From positions 1,302,001-1,366,000 of the forward strand of contig JAUTDP010000012.1 of the NCBI GenBank assembly GCA_033439795.1: a stretch of 64,000 nt of DNA, in the 5' to 3' direction. Positions 22,583 through 34,411 of the stretch are shown here, one piece after another; positions within the stretch are counted from its first letter, which is position 1, and every line of letters starts with the position of its first letter. Below the pieces are notes generated by a model that saw nothing but the letters and a program-made list of their open reading frames with translations, did no database searches and had not been told where the DNA came from. Source of the stretch: Sordaria brevicollis (taxonomy: Eukaryota; Ascomycota; Sordariomycetes; Sordariales; Sordariaceae). The position numbers and the translations under genes are program-made.

Positions 22583-25500
22583 GTGTGGTTTTAATTCTTG
22601 GTTTTGGGCTACCCCCTTCAAACGAAGGGATGGATGGAAATGAAGAGTTTTGAGGCGCATGGGATAGATGATAGAGTATAGACATGGCTTCTCGGCACGA
22701 AGGGTAGACATGCAGATGTCTCTTCCCGGTGTCTATGTTGGACCGGAGTTTTTGGTTAGATTATGACCTGCCTATACTTTATATCTACGTAATGTAATCA
22801 AGACATGGCTATGAAACAACCTCTTGTCGGATCATCCTTCGCACTGGCTTTCCCGTTGGCCATGAAAAGTTTCCCTGTACAAACTCACGACATCTGGAGA
22901 GACATTGCGGCTGGCGTGTCATATTTAAGGTAAGATCAGGTTCAGTATAACCAACTAGACTTGGTATGCTATGAAGTCTTGTCGGTACATTTCAAAATAG
23001 CTTCTTCAATTGAATACAAAGCCCTCTCCTCAAATTCTCTTTAAACTCCTCAAACTCTCTTCACTTCACTTCCTTTCCTCACTTCTACTCTTCACTTCTC
23101 TTCTCTCCATTCAATACTCTCTTTAACCCACACAGTGAATAGATGTAACCTGCATATCAACCAAAGTATATCTACATCGCTACATTCGTCTCTCACTGTT
23201 CTATAAACACATTTTGATCACCAAAGCGATACTATCAGCCGAGCTCAAAAGTACATAGTAGCGTTTGCACAAAAAAACATCACAATACTAATGAGTTACA
23301 AACCACTCGGTTGTCCACGGCACATGTTCCTGTTTCCCGTTTGCTTCCATTTAAACCATCAAGCATCCTTAAGAGGTATCTTTTAGGACTGGACAAAAAG
23401 TCGGTAACATGATGTGGTGACGAGGACACTCGGCTATAACTCGTCTCCTCGATAACTTGTCTCATTTCGCACATAGTTGCCGACATTGCCTCGCCTGTCA
23501 TCACGCCACTAAGCCACGAGACGACGAAGTTGGACGGATTATGAGATGGATGGTTTCACGAACACACACATATGTTGGCGGGATAACGCGGTTAAAGTCT
23601 GGTATTTCGCCACTCAGCAATGGTGTTTGTTTGACGAACGCCATTTGGGAAAGGACACGATGGATGGCAGATGATGGGATGAGTAACTGCAGGGTCGCCG
23701 ATTGTGGTTAATGGTCAAACGGTGGGAGATGGGAGAAATAACAGTTTGGAATGATAGAGTGGAAGGAAGTTCATCTGTAGACGGGTGTTTATGAGACCTC
23801 TGATAATGATCTAAGGTTTGTTTGTTAAGGTAGAGCTAGATTGACCCTATGCTGTCTGTTCGCGGAGTCTGGATCCCGTTTGCCTTTGTGTTGTTGTACG
23901 AGCAAAGGTTGGATACAGATATAGGCTCAGGACTTCAACTTCAAGTCCCGAGTTTATTGTACGGACTTGTGCTTGATGAACACCAAGTTAGTTATTCAGC
24001 CTTTGAACCAGTTTTTAGCAAATACCCAGCGTAACAAGCGCTGATGCCGAGTTTGATATTGCCGAGTGTTTGAACTTGGAATATAGGTAGACTTTGGAAC
24101 AGAACTCGGCGATAGCTCATCCGATCTTGCTGTGACATCGCCATGCCTATAGGGCATATGGAGCATCCTCGTGACCAGAGGTTGCTTGTAACATTGCCTA
24201 CACGCAAGGTCTTCGCTCCGTGATTAGAATTTTGGCTACGTATAGGAAGGAACAGTGACTCTTGAGTATATCACGAGGCATAGTCTCAAGCGGGCGGTGG
24301 GCGGTATATCGAAGCTTTCTGGGTTGCGGTACCGGAGACACAGGGCTGATTCATGCTGGTAACCGGAAACCCAAACCCATTCTCCATCCCCGCTCGTCGG
24401 GCAACGCCATCGTCTCCTCATCGGTTTCTCGCAATTGTTGTCGTGAAAGTCGGCATCGTGAGGTTACTTTTGGAGTTTAGAGCCCCTCATCCGAAGTGGA
24501 TGAAAGTGGTGGATGAAAGCGGTCCTCCGTGGGCACTGTCTCCACTTTCCCCGTCTCTCCCGCTCGCGCTTGGTGCTTGCGCCGGCCCGGTGCTTCCAGG
24601 GGGGAGGAGGGTCCTCCACTTTGGACCGAAACTCACCTCCGTGACTCCGTAAAGGCTGCCAGCACGACAGAACTGCCCAAGGCCACAAGGCCGCCTTGCA
24701 TTGCAGAACAGCCCGTGTGAAGTAAAAATTTTCACATCACAGCAAATTTTCAAAGGGGCCTCGTGACTCTACTCGAGCGAACAGCTAGGCCGCATTTATG
24801 ATTCTAGAAGTCGTACGGTGGAACCCGGCAGTGGAGCGAGTGCCAATGTCGCCATGGTGCCGTGTTTTCGGGGCCGCATTAGGGTGTGCTTGGAGAACGG
24901 AACGCCAGAGCAGGATGAGGTTGGCGCCGGCGTTGTGCCGTCGCCGGACGCTGCTTGTTTTTTCCTTACTTGACCGCCACGGCAAGCCAGAAGAACTCCT
25001 TTTTCTTTCTTTCCCCGCCCCTGCGACCCGCCAGTGGAATAAAAAATTGCGGGGAAGAAGACCTCGATGCCCTTGGGACCTGTCAAGCTTGTACCCGAAA
25101 AGCGTTTTGCGGCAATTCATACGGGCTTCGCCGCTTCGCGTGCCAGTGTTGCTATCGGTCGGCAAGGCTCCCGATAGCGTCAAAACTTTGTATAAGTGGT
25201 TTCGGCGAGCCAAACAGCATCTGGGGGCACGGTCCTCGACAGCTTTCTCTGGACACAAAAGAATAGGTCAGCCGAGAACTTTGGTTCCTTGCATAGGCGA
25301 CATCCGCGGAAATGTTGTTCGCGCGAGGAACGAGGCAGCGAAGTCGGGAGCCAATGCCGATCCGACATTGACAACGTTGACGGTGGTGAACGATATGGAC
25401 GCCTGTGGGAGGGTGACTCAAGTGCCATGAGACTGCCCCGAAAGGGTGTTAGTGAGCCGGTTTGTACGTAATTGAAAAGGGGATTCCGCCGCCCGCTTTG

Positions 25501-26010
25501 GAGCGCAACCGGGTCTCCAGCGTCCTTCTGCCAGGCTTTTTTTTTTAATTTTTCGTGTGAACGATCCGGCTTTTCTGTGGCCTGTCAGTACACTTGTTAG
25601 GGAGGTCACTGCCAAGCAATAAGCACTGTTGCAAACGCCGGTAGCTGAAAAGGACGACGACGACGACGACTTCGAGCCACCTGGAAGAATTCATCCATGG
25701 ACGGCGACCCTCCGAGAAAGGCGGTATCGGTGTGTTATACAGACTCCAACGGTCAAAATCCAACAACCATCAATAACGTCAGTCGAAATGGCAAAGAAGA
25801 TTCCAGAGAAGTGACAGGTCGTATCAGGACGGACTTGATGCCTTGCCATGTTATTGGATGCATAACAGCATGTCGCCATACAATCGACGGAGGCTTCATA
25901 ATATAAATTGCGATTTCGGGATCGATGAGCGCTGAAAACTTCACCGAGTGATCTCGCCAGACGTCTTCCGCAGCTGAGCGGCAGGAGCGTGGGAGGTGCC
26001 AAGAAGCTTT
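22583..26010. other. Gene-poor interval, first part
   Basis: No supported gene. At 22919-22926 there is a TATA-like ATATTTAA. After it, 22990-23145 is strongly pyrimidine-rich on the plus strand (many CTTCACTTC and CTCTC words), the usual look of a fungal core promoter or leader. No coding frame follows it. The frames at 24785-25430 on both strands overlap and show no family features. Confidence 0.45.
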
Positions 26011-26412
26011 AGGCCCAGATCGGCTCGAACTTTTTCTGTAAAAAGTTTGAGAAGGTCAGGGATGTTAGGCTGGCCAAGCCAAGTGACTCTTTTTTTACCT
26101 AAGCCGCTTTCCCCCTTTGAGCGGGCACGGACCGCAGCCTTTCTTCTTACGGCGATAGTCGCTTGGACTCCGGTTTTCAAACTTTTGAGCGATGTACTAT
26201 TTAGATCAACTTACTCCGCTCTTACCAAGCTCCAATAAAACCAAAGGATTCCAAACTTTTTGGCTCTCAAACTTTCGAGTGCAAGATGGAGGGTCAACCC
26301 AAAAGTTTGAATACTTTTGAGCGGTCCACCACCACCCCCTTGTCCCCCCCTTGCCATCCAAGTACCTAAATTCCAAACTTTTTACAGAAAAAGTTCGAGC
26401 CGATCTGGGCCT
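26011..26412. mobile_element. Short inverted-repeat element (probable MITE), 402 bp
   Basis: Perfect 39-bp inverted repeats bound the element: 26011-26049 and 26374-26412, beginning AGGCCCAGATCGGCTCGAAC. Each arm contains its own small hairpin (AACTTTTT, CTGT, AAAAAGTT). The interior has further copies of an AAACTTTTGAGCG-like word in both orientations. There is no coding frame. The flanks share an extra CTTTA in inverted orientation, but I could not define a clean target-site duplication, so the superfamily is open. The length, lack of coding and perfect terminal repeats fit a non-autonomous DNA transposon. Confidence 0.7.
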
Positions 26413-29212
26413 TACTAAAGAGAATGAGATTCGGGGACTGGATGGGGAAGGTATAAGGTAAGAGCAACCTCTTAGCTGCATGAGAGAGGCCGGAGCCGCC
26501 TGTCGACCACACAGCGTCCATTCAAACGTCATCGGAAAGTTTTTTTTTTTCAGCGCCAGTTTTTAGCCTCTCTGCGCTGTGCCGTGGGCATGGGGCAGGA
26601 GCGAAAGGATTCGATGTTGAATTTTAGGTCGGTTTTTGAAAAGGAAATAACGTCCAACAAAAGCGAAGGTAGGAAACCACCTGACACCGGGAGACAGCAA
26701 ACTGGCAAGGTAAAAAGCGTGAAGCCGGATTAAAGACAATGGCACATGACCTGCGAGGAGTCTAGGCCTGTGCAGGCCCAAGAAAAATAACGAAATGCTG
26801 TCCTGATAAACACTTGTTGATCGACAATTTAAACCCTTACCTGCCATGCCTGCCAATGCTACCATGGAATCCTCGTTATCACTCGGCGGCTCATGCCGAG
26901 CAAAACGTCCAGCTTATCGTATTTATCTGATTCATCGAGAAGGTCAAGCACACACACCACATCTCTTGCCCGTTTGGGATCCATACGGTACAGGTTCACC
27001 TGAAGTGTTGTCCTGCCGGGGATAAGGCCATGGCAATCCGGGCGTCATGTCATCATCCGCTCCATCGACCATTGTCCGGGTTTGGCTGATCGCGGTAGGT
27101 ATGGGAATTGGACAATCATTATCAGATACCAGCGGCGAGATAGAGGCAAAAACAGAGTGGGAAAAGAGATAGAGACCACCAGCCGTGGAAGTGATACGGA
27201 ACACGGAACCTCCTTCTTCCTTCAGGCTGAAGAAGCATGATGGATGCACCTTGATGGCTGGTTGACCGCTCTGTGAGATTAGAAAGCCGTGCAACCACCA
27301 TGATCCAATTCTTTTGTCCCATATGCCCGCTGCGGTCGTACAAGTACAGATATCCTCGACTGAAGGCATCGTGATTCGGGTGGTTATCTGTCACCTTATC
27401 ATTCCCCGCCTCGTCTGCTCCTGTTGTTCCATTGCGACTTGCATTTGCACAGACAGCCAACAACATGATGGATGGGGTTCTTGCTCTGGAGCGGCACCAC
27501 CTCAGCCGCCGTTGCTTTCGCCTTTTGCAGAGCGTATGCAAGCAGTCTAAGCAATCTCGCCTCGTTCCAAGTCATGAATCGCCGTAACCTGCAAAATGAT
27601 GGCCTCGTGGCCCTCCCTAGCTGCACCTTTATCTAGATACCAAGACCCGGTCAAACCGGGACTGCTACTTCAGGTACCGGTATCCAATTACCTGGGGTAC
27701 ATAGGGCGATAGTGGACAATCTCGAGAACTGGGGAACATGATTCCCGCTGTCTGGAGAGCTTCCGCGTCTCTAAGAAAAGAAATGCCGTCTGGGTCTTCA
27801 TCGGCCTTGCTTCCGTTGTTGTGCCAATGTCCTTCTTCCCCACGATATCAACAATGCAATTGGACGGATAACCATTGCCGTGAATGCCATGAAGAATCTA
27901 AAAAAGACAGCGTGCCTGGGCTTTTGCTCGCTTCCCTTGCTTGTCGTCCATGAGAATGGGAAAATGGGGCCCCTCGTCGTCGTCGACGGAGCAGGGCCAT
28001 GGTCAAGAGTGGAACCCGGTTTCGGGACGGGGACCGCGGTGTGGACTTGTGGTGGTGGACTGCATTCTGGATCCATCAACCCCGTAAAATCGCAAAATCT
28101 TGTCACTGTCCTCCGCCTGGTGTCCGCCTGCCCTGGAGCCGCTGGGGAGGGAGGAAAGAGCGAGCGGGACCCAACTGGCAGTCTGGCACCCAGAAGAGGG
28201 CATGCCCGGACCATTGCGTGCACCTCGCGGGTCACTTGGATGGTTCACCCAGTGGATAGCTGCTCGTAACGCGATTGGTCCAAATCGTTTTCTATTTGCT
28301 TCCCTTTGTTTGGTGCTCGGGTGCTCATCGAGCCCTTCGCTCTCACCTTCATCGAAGCCAGGGGACCTCCTTGCTATTAAACCGCACTCCGTCCCATACG
28401 CTTGCCCTTCCTCGCTCTTGTTTTGATTTCAATCTCCTCTTGCCAGTTGCTGTCACCATCCTGCTGCTGGCTGCTTCTGAACCTACAGTTCTCGTCAAGC
28501 TGTTAGTCTCGTCGGCCTTCCCTCTGTCAACTGTTCCCGTCCCTATCTTATCGGCTTGCCCATAGACTAGACGGGAGGTATCGGCCCTCTGCAAGATCTC
28601 AGACGCCCACATCTTTTTGTCGAGTGATCTTCGAGTCCGCCCCTGACTTGGCAACGCAGACGGTACTTATCGTTTTCAGACATTACAGCAGGTACGAGGA
28701 ACTTGTACATATAGAGGTACATACCTACACCTACATTATCTTGCTTCTTCTTCCTGCTTCAATTTCAGTTGGCCATCACTGTCACTGAGCTCTCACGTTC
28801 ATTCCCCTGCCCTGGGCTGTCACCCTATCCAGTTTCCCCAACCTGTCCAGTGCGGTTTATCATCCACCCGACCTATCCAATTGCCCCGCAGTGACATCCA
28901 ACCCTCTCAGTGCAACACGCAGTACATCTCTAACACCGCCCTTGGAGCCCCGCTGATAGATAAAAGACGACGGGTCAAGAAAGAAAGAGAAATACGCCAT
29001 CGACTCAGCACGATACCGCCATTCCATCCGCGGTACAACAGGGCCACCGTTCCGCCAGCAAGCACATCAGCAGACCAGAACAGCCCAATCGAATCCTCTG
29101 CCCTGCACTTTTCTGGGCATTTCCTGTCCTCGGTCGCAATTTTCTCACCGGTATCGCCTGCGCCGCCCTTACGCTTTCCAGAATCACGATCGCCCGATCT
29201 CGTGCTTAGCTC

Positions 29213-29258
<46 letters not shown>

Positions 29259-29518
29259 GAACCGTCATCAACCTGCCCTCCCGCTTCCGCAAAGGGTCGC
29301 GACGGGAACCTACAGTGGTGGTCGCATCAGGAACCTCATTTAAGCGCATTAAGCAACAGGAAACAGCGTTCTCCGCCAACAGCTGTTCGAAGAAGGAGGA
29401 ACTCCTGTTTTCTGGGGAGACACAGCATCTCTAGCCGGGACTCTCTCGTAGAAAAGTTTTGAGACAGTCAGGCAATCTTTGGGAGGACGGTGACACCGGT
29501 CCATCGCACTAGCCCACC
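26413..29518. other. Gene-poor interval upstream of nmr-1
   Basis: No supported gene. From about 28270 to 29518 the plus strand is C/T-rich, which I take for the promoter and a long leader of nmr-1. It is interrupted by a 41-nt T run. The longest frame (28881-29462) begins at TTG and has no ATG. Confidence 0.45.
29216..29256. repeat. Poly(T) run, 41 nt
   Basis: An uninterrupted T tract about 265 bp upstream of the nmr-1 ATG, possibly inside its leader. Confidence 0.92.
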
Positions 29519-30994
29519 ATGCCGGCCGAAATTCTATCAGAGCTGCCGCTGAGGCCAGCACCAAGAGACATCAAAATTCCCAATACTATGCACAATGAAG
29601 AGAGGCGGCACAAACACTCTCGCTCCTCCTACTCAGAGATGTCTCCTCTCATGTCGCGGAATAACTCTCTGACTTGGCGTCCTGCCAAACGCCCCATGCC
29701 CACCCCCGATAAGACGATTGCGGTCATCAACGCCGCCGGTCGACAGGCTGCTTCTTTCATCAGAGTAGCTACTGCTGTTGGTTTCCACGTGCGAGCCCAG
29801 ATGAGGAATCTCGAGGGTGTTGTGGCTACCGAGGTGTCGACGAATCCCAACGTTACCGTCCTGCAGGGCGAGCTCTATACCAAAGAGACCCCTGCGGAAA
29901 ATGAAAAGGGACAATGTGTCGACGTCACCAAGAACGGTCCCATCTCCGGCATCGGCGTGAACCACGCTCTCATCTCCGAACTCTTTCGAGGCGCCCAGCT
30001 CGCCTTCATCAACACCACATTCTACGGCGATGAGGAGATGATCGGAATGGCCCTCGCAGACGCTGCCAAGAAGGCTGGAGTCCAACACTACGTTTACTCC
30101 TCCATGCCAGACCATCACGCATACAACAAGGACTGGCCATCTCTGCCGCTCTGGGCGTCGAAGCACCGTGTGGAGGATTATGTGAAGGAAATCGGCATTC
30201 CGGCAACCTTTGTCTACACCGGCATTTATAACAACAACTTCACATCGCTGCCATACCCTCTCTTCTGCACCGATTTGCAGCCAGACGGATCGTGGATCTG
30301 GCAGGCGCCGTTCCACCCGAACGCCAAGCTCCCATGGCTCGATGCCGAGCACGATGTAGGCCCGGCTATTCTGCAGATTTTCAAGGACGGCGTCAAGAAG
30401 TGGGGAGGAGGCAAGCGCATTGCCCTAGCATACGAGATGCTTACCCCTCTAGAAGTATGCGAGGTCTTTTCCCGGGGCGTTGGCCGACCGGTACGTTACG
30501 TCCGCGGACCCATCGAAGTGAAGGTCAAGATTCCGGAGGGTTACCGGATACAGCTGGAGGCTCTCGAGGAGCTCTTCAATCTACACAACGAGGATCCTGA
30601 GAAGCAACCCCCGTACTTTGGCGATATCGAGCTAGAGAAGAGCTGCCCCAAGGCGGCCCTGGAGCTTTGGGAAGGCCCAAGAGGACTGGAAGAGTACGCG
30701 CGCGAAGTGTTCCCACTAGAGGAGCAGGCCAACGGCCTCACATGGATGATTGAGGAGGATGACGGTGGAGGCGGCAATAATATCGACAATAATCATAATA
30801 ATCACCACCAACACGAGGAGCATTACCAGCACCAGAACGGACATTCAAACGGACACAATGGCCACAACGGGATCAATGGGCATATCGTGAATGGCAGCGT
30901 CGATTCCGAGAGCGAGGAAGAGGATTCGGATTCCGAGGACGAGGGACTGGTGATGCGGGGAAACAAGCGTGCTGATGAGGAATGGCTCGCGTAG
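29519..30994 (+). CDS. nmr-1: Nitrogen metabolite repression regulator NMR-1
   Basis: A single exon of 491 residues with the ATG at 29519 (context CCACCATGCCG). The start (MPAEILSELPLRPAPRDIKI) and the general plan match N. crassa NMR. A Rossmann fold of the atypical short-chain dehydrogenase class begins at about residue 65, with the glycine/alanine nucleotide motif INAAGRQAASFIRVA. Later blocks include LAFINTTFYGDEEMIG, VQHYVYSSMPDHHAYN and PATFVYTGIYNNNFTSLPYP. The catalytic Tyr-x3-Lys of active dehydrogenases is absent, as expected for a sensor protein. In this family the fold binds NAD(P)+ and represses the GATA activator NIT-2 when ammonium or glutamine is plentiful. The last 75 residues are Asn/His-rich then Glu/Asp/Ser-rich and look disordered. 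It stands alone, with about 7 kb of gene-free DNA upstream. Confidence 0.95.
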   Translation: MPAEILSELPLRPAPRDIKIPNTMHNEERRHKHSRSSYSEMSPLMSRNNSLTWRPAKRPMPTPDKTIAVINAAGRQAASFIRVATAVGFHVRAQMRNLEGVVATEVSTNPNVTVLQGELYTKETPAENEKGQCVDVTKNGPISGIGVNHALISELFRGAQLAFINTTFYGDEEMIGMALADAAKKAGVQHYVYSSMPDHHAYNKDWPSLPLWASKHRVEDYVKEIGIPATFVYTGIYNNNFTSLPYPLFCTDLQPDGSWIWQAPFHPNAKLPWLDAEHDVGPAILQIFKDGVKKWGGGKRIALAYEMLTPLEVCEVFSRGVGRPVRYVRGPIEVKVKIPEGYRIQLEALEELFNLHNEDPEKQPPYFGDIELEKSCPKAALELWEGPRGLEEYAREVFPLEEQANGLTWMIEEDDGGGGNNIDNNHNNHHQHEEHYQHQNGHSNGHNGHNGINGHIVNGSVDSESEEEDSDSEDEGLVMRGNKRADEEWLA

Positions 30995-32257
30995 CAATCA
31001 GCGCTCCATCTCCACGCTATCGAATGTCAGTAAAACTGGGAGCAGGTCACGCAGAGAGCACAAAAAGGGAGCAAATGGAAACCAAAAATACCCATCTTCT
31101 TTACTGTTGTCATATCATTGTCTTTTCTTTTGGGGTGAAAAATAGCAAAAGAGGGGTCTCAAAAAGCTGGAGTCGGCATTGGGACACTTGATTATCATCG
31201 GGTTCGTGATAACATTTCTTGGTCGAGTTCAAAAGGTTCATTGGGTGTGTCTTGTCACTGTTGAAACACATACGCGCAGAAGAAACATGGCAAATGGGTG
31301 CTGCTATTATCAACGCATTGTGTAAGCGGCGTGGTGTGCGCGAGACATCAAATATCATTGGGTTCTGATTTTGGGGTTATTGCCTGGTTCAAGGTCAGTA
31401 GGCGGTATCAAAAGGGACAGGAGGAAAACCAGACGAGTTGTCCAGAGTTGCTAGGGCAGTAGTATATGAGTCTGCTGGCTATGTCGTTGCGGGCGTCATA
31501 CACTCAGGTACTTGACTGTCGACAGTGATGACTGATTAACACCAAAATAATCAAGATCTCTTCTCTATCATTCCAACCACACATGGTCTTGCTCTGTGCT
31601 CTGCCATAGAGATTCGGTTCTTCTAGGCCATAGACAAACTAGTATATCAACGGACATGTAAGTGAATAGAACACCTTAAATGTATGACCATAAGCGCCGT
31701 TCTCGAAAGCCCAAGATGATAGTATAGAAGCACAGAAACCTGTCGGAATTAAGGAGAGGATGTAAAAAAAAACCAACTCTCATTATTAACGCCGAGCGAC
31801 ATGACATGAAAAACCCTATGTGTGTAGAACCTCTATAACCCAGATGCAATGTGGTATGGTATCCCCTTTTTTGCTTTTCCCTCCCTTCATTCCCTCCTTT
31901 CATTCCTCCTCGTTTTCCTTGTGCCGAGATTTCCGCGCAGATCGGCCGTCGGCTCGATCTCCTTCGATGAACAGATGTGAGCATATCCGACTGTTGACTG
32001 CCCAGCCTGATCCATCTCTTGATCACCGCCCCGAAAACAGCCACTCCTGATCACACAGCTTCCCGCAGAGTTGCCGGGGGCTGTGTCGGCGGAGATGCCC
32101 ATCTCTCTGGCACTGGCATCGAGACATGAGAGATACGTGATAGTATCTGCCCGCGGTCCATTCGTCGCCACGCCCCGTAGCCCAGTCCTTGACAGACAAA
32201 GTCTTCCCCAGAAGTGACGCAGTTTGATACCATCCGGTGCTCAATCAACTACCCCCT
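30995..32257. other. Convergent spacer
   Basis: Between the 3' ends of nmr-1 and fcf1. No supported gene or repeat. Confidence 0.5.
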
Positions 32258-33081
32258 TTACGAAGTAGGAGCACCAGGAAGTCTCTCAATAGCGTACTTG
32301 CCCTTGCCGCACGACATGATGGGCACACCAGGAACCTTGCGGATTCTCCTCTTGAGATCCCTATCGTTGGCTGTTTCCGTCGTGTCAGTCACCAAAAACC
32401 CCACCAAACTCCGAAAGTCTCCTGGGAGAGCACCTACTAGCAACAATATATATCCTATGCTTCTGAATCCTCTCCACAATGCAATCATCCGCATACGTGC
32501 CCTTGTGGTCGCACGTCAAGCGTGTCCAGCGCTCATCCCTCGCAATCATCAAGGCGACCCTATACTTGGGACCGAGCTTCTCCAACTCGGCCATGACGCA
32601 CGAGGTGATGATGATGTTCACACTCGCAAAGAGACAGTCCATGGCGGTTTCCATCAAGGGTAACTTGGCGCCGACGGTGCGAGACAAAAAATTGGTGTCG
32701 ACCAGAACGTTGTAGGGAGGCACAAGGGCTTCGTTGTGCTCGAAGAACATGGAGGAGGGCATCTGAGGAATCTCACGGACGGCGGCTTCCTTTTTCTTTT
32801 GCAGCTCGAGCTCGGCCTTTTTTTGCACTTCGGTTTTGCGGCGTTCGTCGTTTTTGCCGATCATGCGTTTGACCTGTGTATGATGTTAGTAGGTGCACAT
32901 TGACTGTGGTTTATGTGAAATGTCATGATGGTATTGATAAGTTTGAACAAGAGCTATCAACGGCGAGGGAAGGGATGAGGTCATGGAGGTGAATATCATG
33001 AGAAGTGAGATGAGAAGGGGGAAATGATATGAGGAGGTCACGTGCCGTAGCGAATTTTCTGGTCCGTTTGGCGACACCCAT
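32258..33081 (-). CDS. fcf1: rRNA-processing endonuclease FCF1/UTP24 (PIN domain)
   Basis: Three exons: 33081-33046, 32873-32438 and 32370-32258, giving 194 residues. The start MGVAKRTRKFAT joins VKRMIGKNDERRK, matching the conserved Fcf1 opening with exact spacing. The PIN domain follows: NVLVDTNFLS (metal-binding Asp), TSCVMAELEKLG, DHKGTYADDCIVERI and, after intron 2, ATNDRDLKRRIRKVPGVPIM. Fcf1 is the endonuclease of the small-subunit processome that cuts pre-rRNA at sites A1 and A2 in the nucleolus. Length equals the yeast protein within a few residues. Intron 1 is odd: only a GC donor (ACG then GCACGT) keeps the frame to the sole acceptor at 32875-32874. The GT four bases further on would shift it. 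Intron 2 is ordinary (GTAGGT to AACAG). Confidence 0.93.
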
Positions 33082-34044
33082 CTTGACGACAAGATCTCAA
33101 TAATCGACTGTGGTGGAAAATGTCTGTTGTGGAAGTTTGGGTGTTGACGGTTGAGTAGGAGATTTGGCGGAAAACGAGTTGGATGGTCGTCAGAAATTCG
33201 GGCGGCCGCAAAAAAGTGGTGATACTGAATTTGGTGGTGAAGGCGATATGGATGGTTCGTCTAAAATTTTGGAGACCAGTGAGAGCAGCGATCACTGCAG
33301 CGAACGGTGGTTTGCCAAGCGCGGGAGGTTCAACGCCAGGTGGCAACCGATCCTTCACACAGCAAAATGGGCAAAGCACAGGCCATCCGAGCAGCTGGTC
33401 GCAGATGGCAGGTTATGCAATGTAAATAAACCATGTAAGTGCAGCGCTCCGGTGCGCTGGTCCGAGGCACTTCAAACATGGACAGGCGCTAAAAGACTTG
33501 ACTTCAGGTGCCGGATTGAGGATAAACGAACTGTGCAATTAGCGCCCAAGCACACAGGCTCCATGTTTCCTCCAAACAGCGACCCGGGAAACCTAGGAAA
33601 GCCCGAACGTCATGCCGTCAACCGTGTAGCTGTGCATGAGAAACATTGAACCTCAACAAGCGGCGGTGGCAGAAACATTTGACTTTTTCAGGGAACACAG
33701 GACTTCCGACTTTGTTCAGATGAAGGGAACTTAGGTCCGCCTTTCGGAGTGTTGGCAACACTCAAAGATTCACAATCATCACTGACATTGACAAAAGCAG
33801 GAACTGAACTCAAGGGCTGAAATAGCGTCTTGTCCTTCTCCATCCGCCAAAACCCTTCTTGCAGAGCGCTACTGGCTAGAATGACGTGCTGCAAGGGCCG
33901 TTGCTGCAGCCAGCGAGTGTTGGCATTCTATGGATTCTTTCAAAGGATGCCATGCCAGACATTTTTCATCCATGTGTCGAATCATGGTGTCCCGTACAGT
34001 CCGCTCAGGTACCAAAGCCCAGCCGTTTTGTCCACGACGGATTA
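33082..34044. other. Intergenic region upstream of fcf1
   Basis: Promoter side of fcf1 up to the pogo-type element. No supported gene. The frame at 33164-33649 on the plus strand has no recognisable features. Confidence 0.45.
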
Positions 34045-34411
34045 CAGTCAACTCTGCAATTAACGATCAGAGGAATAACGATATTCTGGGTATTACGATC
34101 AAATACGCGGGAACCGATTTTTTTTGGTGTAGATTACAGCAGATTAACGATATTTTCCGTATTACGATAACGATCAGAATTCGGCGGGATTTTATATAGT
34201 GATCGTTATTCTCGATAGGTGGGAGATGCGAAAAAGACCGCCAAGACCCCCTCGTCGGCGACTCTTTTAGTACCTCACTACCCAAAATTCGTATCGTTAT
34301 ACCTATTCAGAGCCAACCTTGGCGTGCTTGGCACTTTGAGTGTAACGATATTCTGGGTATAACGATCAGATTGGCTGGTAAACCCAATATCGTTAATTGC
34401 AGAGTTGACTG
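34045..34411. mobile_element. pogo/Fot1-type MITE, 367 bp, with TA target duplication
   Basis: The ends are perfect inverted repeats starting CAGTCAACTCTGCAATTAAC and continuing through CGAT: left 34045-34067, right 34389-34411. Both are flanked directly by TA (34043-34044 and 34412-34413), the target duplication of Tc1/mariner elements. CAGTCAACTC-like ends are typical of the pogo/Fot1 branch. Internally there is a direct repeat (TAACGATATTCTGGGTAT at 34076-34093 and 34343-34360, extending to 26 nt with one change) and further AACGAT words, probably transposase-binding subrepeats. There is no transposase frame, so movement would need an enzyme from elsewhere. Confidence 0.85.

Noticed and set aside
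24798..25430. 210-codon plus-strand frame in the large gap
   Set aside because: It overlaps equally long frames on the other strand. It is Arg/Pro-rich without motifs, and no promoter-like sequence precedes it.
28881..29462. 193-codon frame upstream of nmr-1 as a possible upstream ORF
   Set aside because: It starts at TTG, has no internal ATG and runs through a 41-nt T tract. Not a credible upstream ORF.
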